Source of the DNA: JBAYZQ01 sp041672385 | GTDB lineage: Bacteria; Spirochaetota; Spirochaetia; Sphaerochaetales; Sphaerochaetaceae | Direction: 5' to 3' | Length of the DNA: 5,217 bases | NCBI GenBank assembly: GCA_041672385.1 | Contig: JBAYZQ010000161.1 | Coordinates: 1-5,217, forward strand | In this document: one piece after another, positions 1 to 5,217 of the stretch | Position numbering within the stretch: position 1 is the first letter of the stretch | How the letters are laid out: every line of letters begins with the position of its first letter | Notes under the pieces: model-generated | The model's database searches: none | Told to the model about the DNA's origin: nothing | Seen by the model: the letters and a program-made list of their open reading frames with translations, nothing else | Translations under genes and position numbers: made by a program

Positions 1-839
1 ATATAAGCTATTTTCTCTGGAGTATTAATTCCGTTCTCATCATAAATATATCCATCTGGACCACTAATTGTAACAACTTTTGCCCCAAGTTCAGTAGCTT
101 TTGTAACTGCACCCCAAGCAACATTACCAAAACCTGAAATTGAAACACTTTTTCCCTTAAAAGTATCATTGTGAGCCTTCAATACTTCATTGGCAAAATA
201 CATTGTCCCAAAACCAGTAGCCTCAGGTCTAACAAGACTTCCACCCCAAGTTCTACCTTTTCCAGTTAAAACTCCGGTGTTTTCTCCTCTGATACGTTTA
301 TATTGACCATAAAGAAATCCAATTTCTCTTCCACCAACACCAATATCACCAGCAGGAACATCTGTTTCTGGACCGATGTACTTTTGAAGTTCAGTCATAA
401 AAGATCTACAAAAACGAAGTATTTCATTATCTGACTTTCCACGAGGATTAAAATCACTTCCACCCTTTGCTCCACCCATTGGAAGAGAAGTAAGGCTATT
501 TTTGAAAGTTTGTTCAAATCCTAAAAACTTTAATGTTCCGAGCGTTACACTTGGGTGGAAACGAAGACCACCTTTATAAGGTCCAATTGCATTATTAAAC
601 TGAACACGATAACCTCGATTAATTTGAAGTTCCCCATTGTCATCTTCCCATTCAACTTTAAATGTAAAGATGCGGTCTGGTTCAACAATTCTGTCAAGAA
701 TTTTATTTTTCAAATAAACTGGATTGTTATTGTTTACTTCAATAATTGATTCAATAACCTCAGTTGCGGCTTGAATAAATTCCGGCTGGCCAGGATTTTT
801 TCTTTCTAATTCGGCCATAAACTCTTTTAACTGATACAT
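1..839 (-). CDS. gdhA: NADP-type glutamate dehydrogenase, N-terminal 279 codons (3' end outside window)
   Basis: The product interconverts 2-oxoglutarate plus ammonia and glutamate in the cytosol, with NADP(H) the likely cofactor from overall similarity to the hexameric ~450-residue GdhA family. The translation begins MYQLKEFMAELERKNPGQPE and can be followed without a stop to the window edge, so about 165 C-terminal residues are missing. The substrate domain contains GPYKGGLRFHPSV, KFLGFEQTFKN and the family signature LPMGGAKGGSDFNP, whose catalytic lysine is K125 (equivalent to the signature lysine of E. coli GdhA). The segment VRPEATGFGT marks the hinge to the nucleotide domain. The Rossmann glycine motif GFGNVA lies at residues 236-241, followed by GAKVVTISGPDG. 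The start at 837-839 is chosen because GGAGGT (846-851 on this strand) sits 6 bases upstream and the N-terminus matches the family. The gene is separated from hsp20 by a terminator and has its own promoter candidate. NADP rather than NAD preference is inferred from family resemblance only. Confidence 0.96.
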   Translation of the reverse strand, partial: MYQLKEFMAELERKNPGQPEFIQAATEVIESIIEVNNNNPVYLKNKILDRIVEPDRIFTFKVEWEDDNGELQINRGYRVQFNNAIGPYKGGLRFHPSVTLGTLKFLGFEQTFKNSLTSLPMGGAKGGSDFNPRGKSDNEILRFCRSFMTELQKYIGPETDVPAGDIGVGGREIGFLYGQYKRIRGENTGVLTGKGRTWGGSLVRPEATGFGTMYFANEVLKAHNDTFKGKSVSISGFGNVAWGAVTKATELGAKVVTISGPDGYIYDENGINTPEKIAY

Positions 840-853
840 AAATTTACCTCCAC

Positions 854-867
854 TTTGCCTATGCAAA
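854..867 (-). promoter_or_regulatory. small hairpin in gdhA leader, next to the ribosome binding site
   Basis: On the minus strand TTTGC-ATAG-GCAAA forms a perfect 5-bp stem with a 4-base loop, ending two bases before the GGAGGT of gdhA. It could tune ribosome access or mRNA stability, but a stem this short is weak and arises easily by chance. No riboswitch or known leader motif is recognised. Confidence 0.22.
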
Positions 868-890
868 CCTAAAATCTATATCTCTTTTTT

Positions 891-919
891 ATGTTAATCA
901 CAAAAGTACTTAATGTCAA
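891..919 (-). promoter_or_regulatory. sigma70-type promoter candidate for gdhA
   Basis: On the minus strand a perfect -35 hexamer TTGACA (914-919) is followed after 17 bases by TAACAT (891-896, four of six matches to TATAAT). Transcription would start near 884, leaving a leader of about 45 bases. A second, weaker pair also fits: TTGTGA (898-903) and TATAGA (875-880), also 17 bases apart. No sigma54 motif was found in front of gdhA. The rest of the intergenic DNA up to the hsp20 terminator (920-1053) is extremely AT-rich and shows no further recognisable element. Confidence 0.55.
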
Positions 920-1053
920 ATCTTTTTTTTATGAAGAACAAACATGTTTTACTATATTTTTTATGTTTTAATAAATTTCTCTTTATTTATTTTATCATTC
1001 CATCATTTTTATGTTAATTTTTTTAGTTTTGACTTTCTTTTAATAAGTTTTTT

Positions 1054-1091
1054 AAAAAAAAGAAAAAGGGAATCAATTTTCATTGATTCCC
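1054..1091 (-). terminator. intrinsic terminator of hsp20
   Basis: The minus strand reads GGGAATCAAT-GAAA-ATTGATTCCC, a perfect 10-bp stem (1068-1077 with 1082-1091) closed by a GNRA-type tetraloop. It is followed directly by a U-rich tract of 13 U and one C (1054-1067). It lies about 40 bases after the hsp20 stop codon and is oriented to end that transcript before gdhA. This makes read-through from hsp20 into gdhA unlikely. Confidence 0.93.
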
Positions 1092-1132
1092 CTTGCCGGT
1101 CAGCTTCCCTTGCTGTTTTATATCGTAACTGG

Positions 1133-1561
1133 TTATTTAATCTTCACAGTTATTGCCTTTGGTTGTACTTCAGGCATTTTAGGAACTAGTATTTTCAAAA
1201 CTCCATTTGAAAATTCTGCACTAATCTTTTCCTCATCAACACCTTCAGGAAGTCTAAAACTCCTTTCAAATTTACAAGAGTTTCTTTCTCTTATTAGAAC
1301 TTTTCTCTCGTCCTTTTTATTTTCTTCTTCCTTTAAAGATTTCAAATTCAAAACATGCTTTTCAACATTAATTGATACATTCTCTTCTTTAAATCCAGGA
1401 AGCTCTGCTTCAATTGTATAGAATGAAGCATCTTCAAAGATATCGACTGAAGGAACCTTTGAATTAATTGGATTAGAAAGGTTATCAAAAAAATCACCGA
1501 AAAGATTGTTCAAATCACCCGCCATGTCATTTACATTGTTGTTTGTTAAATAGTATCTCAT
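1133..1561 (-). CDS. small heat-shock protein, Hsp20/alpha-crystallin family
   Basis: The 142-residue protein is an ATP-independent holdase chaperone that would bind unfolding cytosolic proteins and hold them for refolding by ATP-dependent chaperones. Its length is typical of bacterial class A small heat-shock proteins. Residues 1-35 form a Phe- and Asn-rich N-terminal arm (FGDFFDN). The alpha-crystallin domain spans about residues 37-128, with the early ELPGFKEENV segment (53-62), the FERSFRLPEGVD strand region (98-109) and the family hallmark NGVLKILVPK (119-128). The tail contains ITV (137-139) and VKI (139-141), either of which could be the oligomer-locking I/V-x-I/V motif. The start is supported by GGAGGT at 1567-1572, five bases upstream of ATG. 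The gene stands alone between two terminators and is preceded by a textbook sigma54 promoter rather than a recognisable heat-shock sigma32 or CIRCE element. Plus-strand open frames across this region are shadows. Confidence 0.95.
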   Translation of the reverse strand: MRYYLTNNNVNDMAGDLNNLFGDFFDNLSNPINSKVPSVDIFEDASFYTIEAELPGFKEENVSINVEKHVLNLKSLKEEENKKDERKVLIRERNSCKFERSFRLPEGVDEEKISAEFSNGVLKILVPKMPEVQPKAITVKIK

Positions 1562-1593
1562 AATAGACCTCCAAGTCTTTTAAATTTTTTATT

Positions 1594-1611
1594 TGTGATT
1601 TTTCAATCACA
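1594..1611 (-). promoter_or_regulatory. hairpin at the predicted 5' end of hsp20 mRNA
   Basis: The minus strand reads TGTGATT-GAAA-AATCACA, a perfect 7-bp inverted repeat with a GNRA-type loop. Counting 12 bases from the conserved C of the sigma54 -12 element puts the transcription start at about 1611, so the stem would be essentially the first nucleotides of the mRNA. A 5'-terminal stem is known to protect some bacterial mRNAs from decay initiated at the 5' end. The element could instead be a DNA operator. It is not followed by a T-run on either strand, so it is not a terminator. Confidence 0.5.
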
Positions 1612-1620
1612 TGGAACATT

Positions 1621-1638
1621 ATGCAACTACCGTGCCAA
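1621..1638 (-). promoter_or_regulatory. sigma54 (RpoN) promoter of hsp20
   Basis: The minus strand reads TTGGCACG-GTAG-TTGCAT, matching the sigma54 consensus TGGCACG-N4-TTGCA at every defined position. The invariant GG (1635-1636) and GC (1623-1624) are separated by exactly 10 bases, as required. It is intergenic, points at hsp20 and predicts a start at about 1611, giving a leader of about 50 bases. Sigma54 promoters are silent without an ATP-using enhancer-binding activator bound upstream, so hsp20 is predicted to answer a specific signal through such an activator. The activator gene is not in this window. Confidence 0.9.
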
Positions 1639-1701
1639 CTTAAAAGAACCATTTAAAGTACTTAAATAACAGATTATTTTGAAATTTTTAGAACCAGTGA
1701 G

Positions 1702-1742
1702 AAAAAAAGACTCAATTTCTTAATTTTTAGTTAAATTTTGAG
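1702..1742 (-). terminator. probable intrinsic terminator of the threonine aldolase gene
   Basis: On the minus strand CTCAA (1738-1742) pairs with TTGAG (1711-1715), and the AT-rich inner arms pair imperfectly (TTTAA with TTAA). The stem is followed by TC and then seven T residues (1702-1708). It lies about 50 bases after the aldolase stop and upstream of the hsp20 promoter, where a terminator is expected. The stem is weak and interrupted, so efficiency may be low. Confidence 0.45.
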
Positions 1743-1779
1743 ATAATTTGAACAAAATGAAAAGAAACAAGCAAATGTT

Positions 1780-1794
1780 GGGTCATAATGACTC
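1780..1794. promoter_or_regulatory. near-palindrome, possible activator site for hsp20
   Basis: The sequence GGGTCAT-A-ATGACTC is a 15-base near-palindrome (six of seven pairs) with an exact core GTCATAATGAC at 1782-1792. It overlaps the aldolase stop codon and is centred about 176 bases upstream of the predicted hsp20 start, within the usual range for sigma54 enhancer sites. No second copy was found, and assignment to a regulator is not possible from sequence alone. Confidence 0.25.
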
Positions 1795-2854
1795 ATGTAA
1801 TACTATTTATCCTTAAATCCTCTATAAGAGCATCAACATCTTCTTCCTTTGTAGACCAGCTTGTACAAATACGCATAATAGTGTGGTCCTTATCCAATTT
1901 CTGCCAAAAAGCAAAACTGTATTTCTCATTTAACTTCTCAAGCACGTTGTTATCAAAAACAACAAACTGTTGGTTTGAAATAGAATCACAAAACATAGTG
2001 TAATTAAATTCTTTCAAAGCTAAAGCAATTTTTGTTCCCAATTCATTAGCTTTTCTGCAAATGTTAACGTAAAGGTTATTTGTAAATAAAGCTTTAAATT
2101 GAAGCCCAATAAGTCTTCCTTTTGCAAGAAGACCGCCCTGCTGTTTAATAATATAAAGAAAATCTTTTTTAAATTCTGGATTAACAATAACCATTGCCTC
2201 CCCAATTAAAGCCCCACATTTAGTTCCTCCAATATAAAAGGCATCAGTTAGGCTACAAAGATTTGAAAGAGTCACGTCGTTTCCTTTACTAGCAAGAGCA
2301 TAACCTAATCTTGCACCATCAACATAAAGAAAAAGATCCCTTTTTCTGCAAACCTGACTAAGCTCAGTTAGTTCTTTTAGCGAATAAACAGCACCATTCT
2401 CAGTAGTTTGACTAATGTAAACGCCTGCTGGCTGAACAATATGGATTTGATTTTGATCGGTAAAATGATTAATCCAAGCCTTTTCAACCTGAAGAGCTGT
2501 AATTTTACCATCATCTTTACAAGGTAAGGATAAAACTTTATGCCCTGAAGCTTCTATAGCCCCAGCTTCATGACAGTTTATATGTCCGCTTTCAGCACAA
2601 AGCACTCCCTGATGAGGCTTTAATGCTTGTTTTAGAAAAATAGCATTTGCTTGAGTCCCACCAATAAGAAAATGTATATCAATATCTTTGTGCTTACATT
2701 CTGATTTAATCAAATTTTTTGCTGCTTCTGAATAACAATCTTCCCCATAACCTGTTGTATTTTCCATATTTGTTTTTAACAACAGTTTCATTATTTCCTC
2801 GTGACATCCACATTGATAGTCACTTGCAAACTCAATCTTCCTTTTTATAATCAT
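1793..2854 (-). CDS. low-specificity L-threonine aldolase-like PLP enzyme (beta-eliminating lyase family)
   Basis: This 353-residue cytosolic protein belongs to the fold-type I PLP enzymes related to LtaE/Gly1, which split L-threonine or L-allo-threonine into glycine and acetaldehyde. In order, the sequence shows a substrate-site N-terminus SDYQCGCHEEI (11-21), TTGYGEDCYS (33-42), the cofactor phosphate loop GGTQAN (65-70), the His that stacks on the PLP ring in HEAGAIE (H95), the VDGARLG motif with D179 that contacts the pyridine nitrogen, and the Schiff-base lysine K212 in YIGGTKCGALIGEA. Length is normal for the family. The start has AGGAGAA (2858-2864) three bases upstream. The gene is transcribed away from the plus-strand gene and is followed by a probable terminator, so it appears monocistronic. 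It carries 13 cysteines, including C94 next to H95 and C213 next to K212. Close relatives include other beta-eliminating lyases, so the exact amino-acid substrate is inferred. Shorter frames inside it are shadows. Confidence 0.92.
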   Translation of the reverse strand: MIIKRKIEFASDYQCGCHEEIMKLLLKTNMENTTGYGEDCYSEAAKNLIKSECKHKDIDIHFLIGGTQANAIFLKQALKPHQGVLCAESGHINCHEAGAIEASGHKVLSLPCKDDGKITALQVEKAWINHFTDQNQIHIVQPAGVYISQTTENGAVYSLKELTELSQVCRKRDLFLYVDGARLGYALASKGNDVTLSNLCSLTDAFYIGGTKCGALIGEAMVIVNPEFKKDFLYIIKQQGGLLAKGRLIGLQFKALFTNNLYVNICRKANELGTKIALALKEFNYTMFCDSISNQQFVVFDNNVLEKLNEKYSFAFWQKLDKDHTIMRICTSWSTKEEDVDALIEDLRINSIT

Positions 2855-2891
2855 GATTTCTCCTGAAAAAAGAATATCAAAATTGAAAATT

Positions 2892-2920
2892 ATTGTAAAT
2901 AAAACAAGAAAATATATTTA
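2892..2920 (-). promoter_or_regulatory. weak promoter candidate for the threonine aldolase gene
   Basis: On the minus strand TACAAT (2892-2897) is a five-of-six match to the -10 hexamer, with a poor TAAATA (2915-2920) 17 bases upstream. The flanks are so AT-rich that such matches are expected by chance. It is the best candidate in the short divergent gap, where the aldolase promoter must lie if the gene is transcribed on its own. Confidence 0.28.
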
Positions 2921-2937
2921 ATATTGGACCTGTTGCG

Positions 2938-2946
2938 TGTTATAAT
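2938..2946 (+). promoter_or_regulatory. extended -10 promoter of the receiver-PPDK gene
   Basis: TGTTATAAT is an exact extended -10 element (TG-N-TATAAT). Only six bases separate it from the ATG at 2953, so transcription would begin at or within a base or two of the start codon. A -35 at the usual distance is poor (TTAATA, 2918-2923), which extended -10 promoters tolerate. No Shine-Dalgarno sequence precedes the ATG, which agrees with a leaderless transcript. Confidence 0.6.
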
Positions 2947-2952
2947 TTAAAC

Positions 2953-5217
2953 ATGCAAGAAATAGACCAAACTTGGTTGCCTTTTACCAACCTTATGTTA
3001 AATCATGTTTTTAATGTTCTAATGATATGTAGTGATTATGACCGTTTTCTAATAAATGGAGATGGAAAAGTTGAGGAACAACTTTTTTTTGAATATACAC
3101 AGTTAGGCTTAAGTAATCCACCAAAAATTACCTATTCTTCAACTGGAGAAGAAGGAATTGAACTTCTTGATTCAAGGAATTTTGAACTGGTAATAATAAT
3201 GTTAGAGCAAGATCCAAATATTGGACAAAATCTAGCAGAAAAAATTAAAAAAAAATTTAAAGAAATTCCAATTTTGGTTCTTTCTCCTACACCAAGCATT
3301 AAAAAAAATCAAAAGATTAAAAATATTATAAAAAGTAGTAGCATTGACTATCTTTTTTATTGGCAGGGAAATCCAAACATATTTTTAGCAATGACAAAGC
3401 TTATTGAAGATAAAATTAATATCTATCCAGATACCCAGGAAGCAGATATTCAAGCTATTTTACTTATTGAAGATTCTGTTAGGTATTATTCTTCTTATCT
3501 TCCAAAAATTTACTCAATTCTTATAAGTCAAAATAGAGAAAGCATAACTGAAGCACTTAATCTTTGGGGAAAAACCTTGAGGATGAGAGGCCGACCTAAA
3601 ATTTTGCTTGCAACTAATTATGAAGAAGCTGAAGAATACTACAACAAATATAAACACAACCTTCTTGGAATCATTAGTGACGTTCAATTTAAAATAGAAG
3701 GGAAAGATAATGATAGAGCGGGTTTCAAACTTTTAGACCAAGTAGAAAAAGAAAAGAGAGATATTCCCTTTCTTTTTCAAACTAGTGTTCATAATATTGA
3801 AGAAGACATCAAAAAATATAGCAACCACATGAACGTTGCTTGGCTTGAAAAAAGTGACTTGTCATTTTTTGAACATCTTGAAAACTACATGCAAGAAAAC
3901 TATGGCTTTGGACCTCTTTTATTTAAAGACCAAAAAACTGGAGAAATAATAAAGACCATAAATACAATGAAAGAATTACAACATCAATTGCCAAATTTAC
4001 CCGCTGAAAGTTTTTGCTATCACTTAGTTAGAAATGACTTTTCAAAATGGCTTAGAGCTCGAAGTCTTTTTAAACTAGCTGAAAAAGTTAAACCTTACCA
4101 ACTTCAAAAAGACCAAGATCCAAAATCTCTTCAAATAGAACTTTCTGAAATAATCCAAGAATATAGAGCAAATAGAAACAAAGGTGTAATTGCTGAATTT
4201 TCAAAAGATAATTATGATGAGATGTCTTTTTTTACAAGGTTAGGTTCTGGGTCCCTTGGAGGGAAGGGAAGAGGGCTCGCCTTTATTGATTTTCAAATTA
4301 ACACTTCCCATCTTGCAGATAAATATCCAAATTACTATTTTTCAATTCCTCGAACTGTAGTTATTTGTACCGACTTCTTCTCAGATTTCTTAAAAAAGAA
4401 CAAAATTAATCGATTGGATCTTTTAAAGAAAACAGATAAAAGTATTCTTAAGTACTTTCTTGAAAAACCATTACCAAAAGAGCTAGAAACCGATTTAAAG
4501 GAAATACTTGAAGTAATAATTAAGCCAATTTCAGTTAGATCTTCATCACTTTTGGAAGATTCTCATTTTCAACCTTTTGCTGGAATTTATGAAACTTGCA
4601 TGTTAAGTAACCTTGGAAGTCCTGAAAAAAGACTTAAAGAACTTAAAGATGCAATTAGAACCGTTTATGCCTCAACTTTTTTTGCACGTAGCCAATCGTA
4701 TTTAGAATCTACAGGACATATTGCAGAAGAAGAAAAGATGGCAATTGTAGTCCAACAAATAACTGGAAGTCGGCATGGAGAATATTGGTATCCAAATATT
4801 GGAGGTGTAGCAAAAAGTATAAACTACTATCCCTTTCCAGGTGAACAAAGCAATTCTGGAATTGGTATGTTAACTTTTGGGTTTGGAAAATCTATTGTTG
4901 ATAATGGAGAATCTTTTAAGTTTTCTCCTGTTCATCCAAAAAGAAGTTATCCTTCAAAAACTCAAGATTTTTTCTATGCTTTAAATTTGGAAGCTCCTTT
5001 TGAGCCTCTTAAAGGAAATTTAGATAATCTTGAGTTATTGCCAATCGAAAAGGCCTTTGAAGATCTTGATGGAATAAAAAACATAGCAAGCACCTTTGAT
5101 TCTTCAACTTTTGAACTTTCAGAAGATCCTAATTGTGAGGGAATTAAACAGATTACATATAATGGAATACTCAAATATGACACTTTCCCTCTTGCAGATA
5201 TGGTAAAAAATATTCTT
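2953..5217 (+). CDS. receiver-domain / pyruvate phosphate dikinase N-domain (PEP synthase-like) fusion protein, 3' end outside window
   Basis: The frame is open for 755 codons to the window edge with no stop. Residues ~18-150 resemble a response-regulator receiver, but the phosphoacceptor position at the end of strand 3 (ELVIIMLEQD) is occupied by a non-Asp residue, about M83. Residues ~168-312 form a second receiver with acidic pair E173/D174 (LLIEDS), phosphoacceptor D243 (IISDVQF), T277 (FLFQTS) and K300 (LEKS). A helical linker with HLVRNDFSKWLRAR (357-370) follows. From ~420 comes the ATP-binding N-domain of PEP synthase / pyruvate phosphate dikinase: GGKGRGLAF (436-444), IPRTVVICTDFF, the phosphate-binding RSSSLLED (R529-D536) with FAGIYET, VVQQITG (599-605) and GFGKSIVDNGESFKFSP (643-659). 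In PEP synthase this domain binds ATP for phosphoryl transfer via a mobile His domain to pyruvate. Whether the His and PEP domains exist here cannot be seen. The start matches an extended -10 promoter six bases upstream and lacks a Shine-Dalgarno. Similar fusions are recalled, as uncharacterised proteins, from Bacteroidota and deltaproteobacteria. Confidence 0.88.
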   Translation, partial: MQEIDQTWLPFTNLMLNHVFNVLMICSDYDRFLINGDGKVEEQLFFEYTQLGLSNPPKITYSSTGEEGIELLDSRNFELVIIMLEQDPNIGQNLAEKIKKKFKEIPILVLSPTPSIKKNQKIKNIIKSSSIDYLFYWQGNPNIFLAMTKLIEDKINIYPDTQEADIQAILLIEDSVRYYSSYLPKIYSILISQNRESITEALNLWGKTLRMRGRPKILLATNYEEAEEYYNKYKHNLLGIISDVQFKIEGKDNDRAGFKLLDQVEKEKRDIPFLFQTSVHNIEEDIKKYSNHMNVAWLEKSDLSFFEHLENYMQENYGFGPLLFKDQKTGEIIKTINTMKELQHQLPNLPAESFCYHLVRNDFSKWLRARSLFKLAEKVKPYQLQKDQDPKSLQIELSEIIQEYRANRNKGVIAEFSKDNYDEMSFFTRLGSGSLGGKGRGLAFIDFQINTSHLADKYPNYYFSIPRTVVICTDFFSDFLKKNKINRLDLLKKTDKSILKYFLEKPLPKELETDLKEILEVIIKPISVRSSSLLEDSHFQPFAGIYETCMLSNLGSPEKRLKELKDAIRTVYASTFFARSQSYLESTGHIAEEEKMAIVVQQITGSRHGEYWYPNIGGVAKSINYYPFPGEQSNSGIGMLTFGFGKSIVDNGESFKFSPVHPKRSYPSKTQDFFYALNLEAPFEPLKGNLDNLELLPIEKAFEDLDGIKNIASTFDSSTFELSEDPNCEGIKQITYNGILKYDTFPLADMVKNIL

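Noticed and set aside
555..749. Plus-strand open frame inside gdhA.
   Set aside because: It is antisense to conserved glutamate dehydrogenase sequence and shows no independent coding features.
944..1421. Plus-strand open frames across the gap and opposite hsp20.
   Set aside because: They are low-complexity Phe/Ser/Leu-rich translations antisense to a well-recognised Hsp20 gene or of AT-rich DNA, with no ribosome binding site or family resemblance.
1594..1611. CRP/FNR-like operator TGTGA...TCACA.
   Set aside because: The half-sites are separated by 8 bases instead of the 6 in the CRP consensus. Its position at the predicted transcription start favours an RNA hairpin, although an operator for another regulator is not excluded.
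1562..1792. HrcA/CIRCE element or sigma32 heat-shock promoter for hsp20.
   Set aside because: No TTAGCACTC-N9-GAGTGCTAA repeat or sigma32-like -35/-10 pair was found in the gap.
2924..2936. TTGGACCTGTTGC upstream of the large plus-strand gene resembles a sigma54 promoter.
   Set aside because: The GG and GC are 7 bases apart instead of the required 10, and the -24 box is TGGACC rather than TGGCAC.
2924..2946. TTGGAC as a -35 hexamer paired with TATAAT.
   Set aside because: The spacer is only 11 bases, too short for sigma70. The promoter is better explained as an extended -10 type.
4974..5183. Minus-strand open frame inside the large gene.
   Set aside because: It is antisense to the continuous 755-codon receiver-PPDK frame and has no Shine-Dalgarno or recognisable motif.

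Overview
This is an AT-rich window (roughly one third G+C by eye) from a bacterium. It holds four protein genes. Three are on the minus strand: gdhA, an Hsp20-family small heat-shock protein, and a low-specificity threonine aldolase. One large gene on the plus strand runs off the right edge. The minus-strand genes have clear Shine-Dalgarno sequences (GGAGGT, GGAGGT, AGGAGAA). The window has no rRNA or other strong phylogenetic marker. The gene types and the receiver/pyruvate-phosphate-dikinase fusion recall low-GC anaerobes of groups such as Bacteroidota, Cloacimonadota or Desulfobacterota, but the phylum is not decided here. A cysteine-rich aldolase and amino-acid catabolic genes fit an anaerobic, amino-acid-using lifestyle (inference).

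Layout, left to right. Positions 1-839 (minus) carry the first 279 codons of an NADP-type glutamate dehydrogenase, with a sigma70-like promoter at 891-919. Positions 920-1053 are very AT-rich with nothing recognisable. A strong intrinsic terminator (1054-1091, minus) ends the hsp20 gene (1133-1561, minus). The gap 1562-1792 holds the hsp20 regulatory region: a consensus-perfect sigma54 (RpoN) promoter at 1621-1638, a perfect hairpin at the predicted 5' end of the mRNA, and a probable terminator for the aldolase gene. The aldolase occupies 1793-2854 (minus). A 98-base divergent gap (2855-2952) carries an extended -10 promoter so close to the next start codon that the plus-strand mRNA is predicted to be leaderless. 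From 2953 to the window end is a protein of at least 755 residues. It has two N-terminal receiver-like domains (the first degenerate, the second with the full catalytic set), a helical linker, and an ATP-binding domain of the PEP synthase / pyruvate phosphate dikinase type.

Each gene appears to be its own transcription unit. gdhA and the threonine aldolase both belong to amino-acid/ammonia metabolism, and the large protein looks like a phosphorylation-responsive or nucleotide-responsive relative of PEP synthase. No direct functional link among the four can be proven. The two most notable signals are the sigma54 control of the small heat-shock gene and the architecture and leaderless start of the receiver-PPDK protein. 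No mobile element, CRISPR array, tRNA or rRNA was seen.
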